NCBI RefSeq assembly: GCF_009602465.1
Contig: NZ_WBKP01000012.1
Coordinates: 1-64,000 of the forward strand
DNA from: Cumulibacter manganitolerans
GTDB taxonomy: Bacteria > Actinomycetota > Actinomycetes > Mycobacteriales > Antricoccaceae
Length of the DNA stretch: 64,000 nt
Direction: 5' to 3'
The position numbers and the translations under genes are program-made. Shown piece by piece: positions 58,183-64,000 of this stretch; position 1 is the first letter of the stretch; every line of letters starts with the position of its first letter. Under the pieces are notes generated by a model. It was given only the letters and a program-made list of their open reading frames with translations. It was not told where the DNA came from and did no database searches.

Positions 58183-59592
58183 CTACCTCTCGCGGTCGGC
58201 ACCCGGCTGCTCGCCGCCGGCGTCGCCGTCGCGCACCCTGCTGGTCGCAAGGGGCGGCGCCATCATCGAGATGATGCGCTCGAGATCGTCCACCGACGCG
58301 AACTCCACGACGATCTTGCCCTTGCTGCGCCCGAGCTGAACCAGTGCGCGCGTGTCGAAGTGGTCGGAAAGGCGTTCCGCGAGAGCGCTCAACGCCGGGG
58401 CAGTCACCGTTCGGCGGCGAGACGAGCGGCGCGTCGGCTCGCCCTGCGAGGCGTGCAGGGACACCGCCTCCTCGGTTGCCCGCACCGAAAGGCCCTCGGC
58501 GACGATCCGGTTGGCCAGCGCCTCCTGGGCGTCCGAATCCTCCAACGACAGCAGCGCTCGGGCGTGCGACCCCGACAGCACGCCGGCTGCGACCCGATTC
58601 TGCACCCGCGTCGGGAGCTTCAGCAGCCGGATCGTGTTGGAGATGACCGGACGGCTGCGCTTGATCCGCTGCGCGAGCTCCTCGTGGGTCACCCCGAACT
58701 CGTCGATCAGCTGCTGGTAGGCCGCGGCCTCCTCCAAGGGGTGCAGCTGTACGCGATGGATGTTCTCCAGCAGCGCATCGCGCAGCATGGCGTCGTCGTC
58801 CGTCTGGCGGACGATCACCGGAATCCGGTCCACCCCGGCGAGCCGGGCGGCGCGCAGTCGTCGCTCGCCCATGATCAGCTCGAAGCCGTCGCCGGCCTCG
58901 CGGACCACGATCGGCTGCAGGAGCCCGAACTCCTTGATGGATTCGGACAGCTCGCCCAGCTCGTCGTCATCGAAGACCTGCCGGGGGTTCTTCGGGTTGG
59001 CGGAGATCCGAGAGGGGTCCAGCTCGAGCAGCACCGCAGCCGGCTCGCCGGGGCTGGTTTCACGTGAAACGTCGTCCGGCGCGACCGACGGGGGTCGGTG
59101 GCCGGGGCCGTCCGATGATGAGTCCTTCGCCGTCGCGGCAGCGGGCTCTTCGTCTGGTTCGGCAGCGCCCACAACGCCGGCTGGGGCGGAAGCGGCCACG
59201 CCGTCCGGTACCGGGATGCCGTCCCCTTGCCCCTCCACGGGGCCGGACAGCGGCGAGTTGTCCACATCCTCGTCCACAGCCGCAGACGACGTCCGTTCCG
59301 TCGCGGCGCTCGCCGCGGAGCGGGTGTCGTCGTCGGGTGCAGGCTCCTGACCTGGGCCTTCTGCGGGCGAGCCGCTATCCGGTCGGTCGGCTCGGGCGCT
59401 CAGCACGTCGTCCACGAGCTGCTGCTTCGTCTCGTCATCCACAACAGGAGGGTTGTCCAGGGCCGACCAGAAGTGTCCCTTGCCGGAGGAGGAGCCGGGT
59501 AGCGGCGCCGAGGGGATCAACGCGCCGAGGCCACGTCCCAGCCCGCCCCTGCGGGTCGGCTGCTCGGGCTTCCGGTCGGGCGCGTCAGACAT
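58183..59592 (-). CDS. parB: Chromosome partition protein ParB
   Basis: 469 residues, longer than the usual 300-350 because of a disordered, acidic, Ala/Pro-rich region at about 60-180. N-terminal [11 protein letters not shown] is the ParA-stimulating motif. The CTPase/DNA-binding core runs from [19 protein letters not shown] through [12 protein letters not shown] and [53 protein letters not shown]-terminal dimer domain [29 protein letters not shown] parS site lies within it. It ends 3 bp from convergent cwlM. Confidence 0.95.
   Translation of the reverse strand: MSDAPDRKPEQPTRRGGLGRGLGALIPSAPLPGSSSGKGHFWSALDNPPVVDDETKQQLVDDVLSARADRPDSGSPAEGPGQEPAPDDDTRSAASAATERTSSAAVDEDVDNSPLSGPVEGQGDGIPVPDGVAASAPAGVVGAAEPDEEPAAATAKDSSSDGPGHRPPSVAPDDVSRETSPGEPAAVLLELDPSRISANPKNPRQVFDDDELGELSESIKEFGLLQPIVVREAGDGFELIMGERRLRAARLAGVDRIPVIVRQTDDDAMLRDALLENIHRVQLHPLEEAAAYQQLIDEFGVTHEELAQRIKRSRPVISNTIRLLKLPTRVQNRVAAGVLSGSHARALLSLEDSDAQEALANRIVAEGLSVRATEEAVSLHASQGEPTRRSSRRRTVTAPALSALAERLSDHFDTRALVQLGRSKGKIVVEFASVDDLERIISMMAPPLATSRVRDGDAGGEQPGADRER
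59057..59070. other. parS: parS site 1 (inside parB)
   Basis: Perfect GTTTCACGTGAAAC palindrome; read as VSRET at ParB residues 175-179, in the disordered region. Confidence 0.93.
59258..59278. other. DnaA-box-like pair inside parB
   Basis: TTGTCCACA (59258-59266) matches the DnaA box of high-GC actinobacteria; TCGTCCACA (59270-59278) differs by one base. The pair is coding and isolated. Confidence 0.3.
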
Positions 59593-59610
59593 CGGCTCTC
59601 CGTTCAATCG

Positions 59611-59624
59611 GTTTCACGTGAAAC
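59611..59624. other. parS: parS site 2 (parA-parB intergenic)
   Basis: Perfect GTTTCACGTGAAAC in the 50-bp space between parA and parB. Confidence 0.95.
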
Positions 59625-59642
59625 GTTGGTGCGGGTGGCATC

Positions 59643-61094
59643 CTACTGCCTCGCGGAGAGCTCGCGAGCCGCGGCCGCGTAGGCGACGGCGCCGCGGGAG
59701 TCGCCGTCGTAGCTCATCACCGACATCCCATAGCTGGGCGCCTCGCTGACCTTGACGCTGCGCGGGATGATGGTGCGCATGACCGTGTCGCCGAAGTGGG
59801 CACGGACCTCGTCGACCACCTGCCCGGCGAGCTTGGTACGGGCGTCGAACATCGTCAGCAGCATGGTGGACACGTGCAGCGCGGGGTTGAGATAGCCCTT
59901 GATCAGCTCGACGGTCTCGAGCAGCTGACCGAGCCCTTCGAGGGCGTAGTACTCGCACTGGACGGGTATCAGCACCTCCGCCGCCGCGGCCAGCGCGTTC
60001 ACCGTGAGCAGCCCGAGGGACGGCGGGCAGTCGATGAAGACGTAGTCGTAGCGATCATCGTCGACATGGGCAGCCAGGTAGTTCGTGATCGCCTGTCGCA
60101 GACGGAACTCGCGGCCCACCATCACACCGGCGAGCTCCACCTCCGCACCGGCGAGATCGCTCGTCGCCGGAACGCAGAAGAGCCGGCCGTCCGGCACGCC
60201 CGGGGCGGAGACGGCCTGAGCGGCCTTCTCGAGGGGGAGCTTGTCGACGATCACGTCGTAGGTGGACGGTGTGCCCTGTGGATGGTCGATGCTGAATCCG
60301 GTGCTGGCATTGCCCTGCGGATCCAAGTCGATGACGAGGACCTTCAGACCGGCCATGGCCAGGGCGGCCGCGAGGTTGACCGTGGTCGTCGTCTTGCCCA
60401 CGCCGCCCTTCTGGTTCGAGACGGTCATCACGCGCGGCGTCTCGGGGCGCTGGAGGTGCGGGATCTGTGCCGTGGCGGCCTCCGGTTCGAGCGCTGACGG
60501 AGGGGGCGCCGCGACGTCGGGGTCCCCGGAGCCGACGTTCATGGGTGCGCCGTCCTCCTCGGGCGCGAGCCGCACTGTCTCGCGCGCCGGCGTCGTCGTC
60601 ACCGCAGGGCGCGCCACGGACGGCTCCGCAGCGGCGGCGGGTCGGTCGAGCGTCGCCGCGGCTGTCGTTTCACGTGAAACACCGTTCCGGGAGGGGGCTC
60701 CGCCGCCCGTCGTCGGAGCTGGCGAGAGCGGCGCGGAGGCGGTGCGCGCCACCGCCGGCAGCCCGTCGGTGTCACTTGTGGTTTCACGTGAAACGCGACG
60801 GTCGTGACGCGGCGGGATAGAGGGGGAGCCGGCGGAAGCCGACGAGCGTGGCACGTCGGTCGTACGCTCGCCGCTCGTTTCACGTGAAACGTCGCCGATG
60901 TCGTTGCGACGGTCCTCCGACACCCGATCAGCCGACGGAGTCGGCGACGCGTAGTCTGCACCCACCGGCCGGCTGGTTTCACGTGAAACCAGGGCAACGG
61001 CTTCCGGATTCCACCCCAGGCCGGTCGCCGACTCCTTGTGCTCGACCGGCCGCCGCTTACGGGGCCATCCCAGCTTCGACGACGTGAAGCTCAC
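59643..61094 (-). CDS. parA: Chromosome partition ATPase ParA with long N-terminal extension
   Basis: 483 residues; typical ParA is about 260-320. Deviant Walker A NQKGGVGKTTTTVN begins at about residue 227. Walker A', DLDPQGNAS, and the switch FIDCPPSLGLLTVNAL follow, with AEVLIPVQCEYYALEGL and RSVKVSEAPSYGMSVMSYD. The first ~220 residues are low-complexity (Arg, Ser, Thr, Ala, Pro) and contain VSRET at 36-40, 69-73, 101-105 and 139-143, each encoded by a parS site. GTG 61094 overlaps the rsmG stop (GTGA) and has GGAGG five nt upstream. Confidence 0.93.
   Translation of the reverse strand: MSFTSSKLGWPRKRRPVEHKESATGLGWNPEAVALVSRETSRPVGADYASPTPSADRVSEDRRNDIGDVSRETSGERTTDVPRSSASAGSPSIPPRHDRRVSRETTSDTDGLPAVARTASAPLSPAPTTGGGAPSRNGVSRETTAAATLDRPAAAAEPSVARPAVTTTPARETVRLAPEEDGAPMNVGSGDPDVAAPPPSALEPEAATAQIPHLQRPETPRVMTVSNQKGGVGKTTTTVNLAAALAMAGLKVLVIDLDPQGNASTGFSIDHPQGTPSTYDVIVDKLPLEKAAQAVSAPGVPDGRLFCVPATSDLAGAEVELAGVMVGREFRLRQAITNYLAAHVDDDRYDYVFIDCPPSLGLLTVNALAAAAEVLIPVQCEYYALEGLGQLLETVELIKGYLNPALHVSTMLLTMFDARTKLAGQVVDEVRAHFGDTVMRTIIPRSVKVSEAPSYGMSVMSYDGDSRGAVAYAAAARELSARQ
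60667..60680. other. parS: parS site 3 (inside parA)
   Basis: Perfect GTTTCACGTGAAAC; encodes VSRET at ParA residues 139-143. Confidence 0.95.
60781..60794. other. parS: parS site 4 (inside parA)
   Basis: Perfect GTTTCACGTGAAAC; encodes VSRET at residues 101-105. Confidence 0.95.
60877..60890. other. parS: parS site 5 (inside parA)
   Basis: Perfect GTTTCACGTGAAAC; encodes VSRET at residues 69-73. Confidence 0.95.
60976..60989. other. parS: parS site 6 (inside parA)
   Basis: Perfect GTTTCACGTGAAAC; encodes VSRET at residues 36-40. Confidence 0.95.
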
Positions 61095-61747
61095 CGTATC
61101 CTCCGGCTCGATCGGGGTTGGGCGGCGAGCACCCGCGCGGAATGCACGCCATCGGGACTGGCCAGGTCCAGGATATCGAAGCCGGTCACCAGGGCTCGCT
61201 GGCGCGGGCTCAGCTCGCCGATCTCGCGCTCCACCGAACGGCCCTTCATCGCGGCGATGAAGCCGTCGGGGTTCGTCAACGGGACACACCATTCCAGCAG
61301 CCGCCCCAATGGGGCAACCGCCCGCGACGTAACGACCGCATAGCGGCCGATCTCACGCGGGGACGATGGTTCACCGGCGCGGGCGCGAACCACCCGTACG
61401 TTCTCCAGGCCCAGGTCCGTCACGATCTCACGCAGGTAGTCGGTACGGCGCTGCAGCGGATCGACTAGCGTCACCAGGAGATCGGGGCGCGCGATCGCGA
61501 GCGGGATGCCGGGCAGCCCGCCACCGCTTCCGACGTCGCACACGGTGGCGCCCGACGGCAGGATTCGGACCGGCAGAAACGCCAGCAACGCGCTGTTGAT
61601 GATGTGGCGATCCCACAGCACCGGCAGCTCCCGGGGACCGTTGAGCCCGCGGATCGGGCCGGCCTCGGACAGCGAGGCGTGGAAGCGCTCGGCGAGCGGG
61701 AGCCGCTCACCGAAGATGGCGGCCGCCGACGCTGGCGTCGGCTGCAT
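61091..61747 (-). CDS. rsmG: 16S rRNA (guanine(527)-N(7))-methyltransferase RsmG
   Basis: 218 residues. SAM motif VCDVGSGGGLPGIPLAIARPD, LVDPLQRRTDYLREIVTDLGLENVRVVRARA, and VTSRAVAPLGRLLEW define RsmG (GidB), which methylates G527 of 16S rRNA. Loss gives low-level streptomycin resistance in other bacteria. Its stop overlaps the parA GTG; jag ends 3 bp upstream of its ATG. Conserved order. Confidence 0.95.
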   Translation of the reverse strand: MQPTPASAAAIFGERLPLAERFHASLSEAGPIRGLNGPRELPVLWDRHIINSALLAFLPVRILPSGATVCDVGSGGGLPGIPLAIARPDLLVTLVDPLQRRTDYLREIVTDLGLENVRVVRARAGEPSSPREIGRYAVVTSRAVAPLGRLLEWCVPLTNPDGFIAAMKGRSVEREIGELSPRQRALVTGFDILDLASPDGVHSARVLAAQPRSSRRIR

Positions 61748-61749
61748 GC

Positions 61750-62253
61750 CTACGAGGCGCGGCGGATGACGACGCGGCGGTTGGGCTCCTCGCCGGTCGA
61801 CTCGCTGAGCACGTCGTCCTCGGCAGCGACGACGTCGTGCACGACCTTGCGCTCGAACGGGTTCATCGGCGACAGCCGGCGCTCCTCGCCGGTCTCCCGC
61901 ACGTCCGCGATCGCCGACGTCGCGAGCTTCGTCAGGCGGTCACGCTCACCGGCTCGGTAGCCGTCGATGTCCAGCATCAGCCGGCTGCGGACGCCGGTGC
62001 GCGCGGTGACGGCGAGGCGCGTCAGCTCCTGCAGCGCGTCGAGCGTCTGGCCCTTGTGGCCGACGAGATGCTGGAGGTCACCGCCGTCCACCGCGACGAC
62101 CGCGCGGGACCCCTCCACGTCGAGATCGATGTCGCCATCCAGGTCGAGGATGTCGAGCAGCCGCTCGAGGTAGTCCCCGGCGATGTCGCCCTCCACCACC
62201 AAAGGGTCGTCGTTGTCCAGGTCGTCCTGCTCCGCGTGCTGGGCTTCAGTCAT
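61750..62253 (-). CDS. jag: RNA-binding protein Jag/KhpB
   Basis: 167 residues. An acidic N-terminus, a type II KH domain with the GxxG loop (VGHKGQTLDALQELTRLAV) and a C-terminal R3H domain (MNPFERKVVHDVVAAEDDVLSESTGEEPNRRVVIRR). Probably binds RNA with KhpA and affects cell elongation. Same operon as yidC and rsmG. Confidence 0.93.
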   Translation of the reverse strand: MTEAQHAEQDDLDNDDPLVVEGDIAGDYLERLLDILDLDGDIDLDVEGSRAVVAVDGGDLQHLVGHKGQTLDALQELTRLAVTARTGVRSRLMLDIDGYRAGERDRLTKLATSAIADVRETGEERRLSPMNPFERKVVHDVVAAEDDVLSESTGEEPNRRVVIRRAS

Positions 62254-62301
62254 TGGTGCTGCCTTTCGGACGGCGTCGTAGTACTGCTTGCAGATGGGTG
62301 A

Positions 62302-63354
62302 TCAGCGCTTCTTGCGCTTGGCCGGTGGGCGACCGGCGGGCCGAGCGCCGGGCGCCGGCTTGGCTGCGGCCGACGGTCGCGCGGCGGTGTCGGCCGGCTT
62401 GTCGTCGGCAATCGGCACCGGCTCGGCCTCAGCGTCCGGCTCCGCTGCCCCGGCGGGCTTCACGATCTTCGTCTTGGCCGGCTTCGCGCCCGGACGGGGT
62501 GCCAGCTTGCTGCGGTCGACGTCCGCCTTGGCCGCCGCGGCCCGCGCCCCGGGGGCGGGCATCCGCTTGAGCACCCAGAACTGCTGGCCGATCGTCCAGA
62601 GGTTGTTGAAGAACCAGTAGAGCAGCACACCGAGCGGGAAGAAGGTGCCCGAGACGAGCAGGCCGAGCGGCGCGCCGTACAGCATGAGCTTCTGGACGAG
62701 CTCCATCTGCGAGGCCTGCGGGTTGTCGGCCAGCGCCGCGTTCTGCGCCTTGGTGCGCTTCATGATCTGCTTGGTGGTGATGAACTGTGTGATCGCCATC
62801 ACAACGATCAGCACGCCGGTGACCATCTTGATGGTCGTCGACGTCGTACCCGTCGCGTCGATGATCTTCTGCAGCTTGACGCCGCTCATCGTGAAGAACG
62901 ACGAGATCGGCGCGCCGAAGACCTGCGCCGTCGCAGCGTTCTGCGTCAGCGCGGAGTCCCAGGAGTACAGCCCCGGCTTTCCGGGCTCGAGGCGACGCAG
63001 CACGTGCAGGAGGGCGATGAACACCGGCGCCTGGATGATCATCGGCATGCAGCCGGCCAGCGGATTCACGCCGCGTTCCTTCTGCAGCTTCATCATCGCC
63101 TCGGACATGCCCTGGCGATCCGAGCCGTACTCCGCGCGGAGCTTCGAGATCTCCGGCTGCAGCTCCTGCATGGCGCGCTGGCTCTTGATCATCTTCACGA
63201 ACAGCGGGAACAGCAGGATCCGCACCGTGAAGACGAGGAACATGATCGCCAGAACCCACGAGGCGCCGCTGTGGCTGCCGAATACACCACCCCAGAGCTG
63301 GTGCCAGAGCTTCAGCACCCAGGCGATCGGGTAGTAGAGGAAATCGAGGTTCAT
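62302..63354 (-). CDS. yidC: Membrane protein insertase YidC/Oxa1
   Basis: 350 residues, Oxa1-type without the large periplasmic P1 domain. First helix at [17 protein letters not shown], then the conserved core ([46 protein letters not shown], with the groove Arg in TVRILLFP), [23 protein letters not shown] and [18 protein letters not shown] basic Ala/Pro/Lys-rich tail follows and may bind the ribosome. ATG overlaps the yidD stop (ATGA). Confidence 0.95.
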   Translation of the reverse strand: MNLDFLYYPIAWVLKLWHQLWGGVFGSHSGASWVLAIMFLVFTVRILLFPLFVKMIKSQRAMQELQPEISKLRAEYGSDRQGMSEAMMKLQKERGVNPLAGCMPMIIQAPVFIALLHVLRRLEPGKPGLYSWDSALTQNAATAQVFGAPISSFFTMSGVKLQKIIDATGTTSTTIKMVTGVLIVVMAITQFITTKQIMKRTKAQNAALADNPQASQMELVQKLMLYGAPLGLLVSGTFFPLGVLLYWFFNNLWTIGQQFWVLKRMPAPGARAAAAKADVDRSKLAPRPGAKPAKTKIVKPAGAAEPDAEAEPVPIADDKPADTAARPSAAAKPAPGARPAGRPPAKRKKR

Positions 63355-63617
63355 GACTCTCCGTTGTCGCGGATGCGCGCGTCGGTGGTGGTTCGGCGGG
63401 GGCGTACCGGATCGTAGCCGCCAGGATGCCAGGGGCCGCACTTGAGCAACCGCCAGACGGCGTACCCGGTTCCCCGGAGGGCTCCGTGCATCTGGACCGC
63501 CTCGAGCGCATACTGGCTGCACGTGGGATAGAACCGGCAGCTCGGTGGCAGCAGTGGCGAGATCGCCCGCTGGTAGAAGCGGATGGCGGCGATCGCCAGC
63601 CGGCCGACCGGGGTCAT
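63351..63617 (-). CDS. yidD: Membrane insertion efficiency factor YidD
   Basis: 88 residues. The family signature is complete: [58 protein letters not shown], with its conserved Cys residues. Aids YidC-dependent insertion. Both ends overlap their neighbours (ATGA with rnpA and with yidC). Confidence 0.95.
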   Translation of the reverse strand: MTPVGRLAIAAIRFYQRAISPLLPPSCRFYPTCSQYALEAVQMHGALRGTGYAVWRLLKCGPWHPGGYDPVRPRRTTTDARIRDNGES

Positions 63618-63961
63618 GACCGAGCCTGCGTCAACGCCTTGCTGGTCGTGAAGGCCAGCGCGCTGCCGCGCAGCTCCGCGTACGGCGTCCGTGCCGCAGC
63701 GGGCAGCGCCCGGACGACGAGCCGCGCACCCGCCGGGAGCTCTGGATAGATCTCCCGGCAGACGCTGCGCAGACGACGTGTCACTCGGTGCCGGACGACG
63801 GAGCCGCCGACCGCCTTGGACACGATGAAGCCGCAGCGCCGCTCCGAATCCGGCGCGATGCCGAGATGGAAGACCAGCGCGCCGTGCGTGAACCTGCGTC
63901 CACGACGCATCGCGACGGTGAAGTCGTCGCCGCCGCGCATGCGTTGCTCGGAGGACAGCAC
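63614..63961 (-). CDS. rnpA: Ribonuclease P protein component RnpA
   Basis: 115 residues, typical length. N-terminal [31 protein letters not shown], then the basic helix [20 protein letters not shown]. The usual RNR core reads RHR. Binds the RNase P RNA for 5' maturation of tRNAs. GTG 63961 is the likely start; the frame stays open to the window edge, so an upstream start cannot be excluded. rpmH should follow beyond the edge. Confidence 0.93.
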   Translation of the reverse strand: MLSSEQRMRGGDDFTVAMRRGRRFTHGALVFHLGIAPDSERRCGFIVSKAVGGSVVRHRVTRRLRSVCREIYPELPAGARLVVRALPAAARTPYAELRGSALAFTTSKALTQARS

Positions 63962-64000
63962 CCGTCGCCGGCTGGGTCGCTCGAGATCGGCGGTTACGCC

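Noticed and set aside
59258-59278. Replication origin
   Set aside because: One perfect and one near DnaA box inside parB are too few, and gene order places the origin beyond rnpA/rpmH/dnaA, outside the window.
1-64000. tRNA, rRNA, riboswitch or insertion sequence
   Set aside because: Reading both strands I saw no cloverleaf with a TTCGA-type arm, no rRNA segment, no transposase and no flanking duplications. A covariance-model scan would be decisive.

Overview
The window is high-GC DNA from a free-living actinobacterium (class Actinomycetes). The strongest evidence is the right third, whose gene order matches the origin-proximal block of mycobacteria and their relatives: poly(A)polymerase/CCA enzyme, NUDIX hydrolase, DUF6049 protein, MurJ, SigM, anti-sigma factor, TrxB, TrxA, CwlM, ParB, ParA, RsmG, Jag, YidC, YidD, RnpA. 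Six perfect parS sites and a trxB promoter that fits the SigR consensus agree with this. The dnaA/rpmH side and the origin itself should lie just beyond the right edge. I cannot name the genus from sequence alone.

Layout: (1) 1-3.95 kb: 3' end of a Fis-type regulator, an array of 19-bp tandem repeats, a RidA protein, an AlkZ-like winged-helix protein and an azlCD exporter pair. (2) 4.2-13.7 kb: a peptide-type ABC substrate-binding lipoprotein and, 4 kb further on, the dppBCDF-type permease/ATPase operon. Between them are a TRIC-type channel, bluB, lipB-lipA and a DUF5302 protein. (3) 13.7-19.2 kb: a fatty-acid activation and beta-oxidation operon with a divergent TetR regulator. (4) 19.3-34.9 kb: mixed metabolism (M20 peptidase plus aldehyde dehydrogenase, ArsR plus SRPBCC, M4 protease, acyl-CoA dehydrogenase, methyltransferase, a second AlkZ-like protein, MetA, SDR, GNAT, thioesterase, molybdopterin oxidoreductase). 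(5) 34.9-42.3 kb: a divergently regulated, translationally coupled photo-stress operon. A MerR/B12-binding photoreceptor-type regulator faces FAD oxidoreductase, DUF1365, SDR, photolyase, CPBP protease and an NmrA-TspO fusion. (6) 42.3-46.1 kb: two DUF2382 stress proteins, an AlgH/UPF0301 protein and an MFS transporter. (7) 46.1-64 kb: the origin-proximal block.

Three themes cross the window. First, about 17 genes look leaderless: a TANNNT-like -10 hexamer ends 6-7 nt before the start codon, which fixes many starts, several of them GTG. Second, dispersed palindromic or direct repeats occupy several intergenic spaces, and one family lies inside the dpp operon, where it is read as a 52-codon coupled ORF. 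Third, four parS sites are embedded in an unusual 220-residue N-terminal extension of ParA and one in ParB, all in the same reading phase.

The best candidates for new biology are the light/B12 operon with its CPBP and TspO-fusion members, the coding parS array, the repeat-derived coupling ORF, and the split MurJ/MviN locus that lacks its pseudokinase. I recognised no tRNA, rRNA, CRISPR array or insertion sequence.
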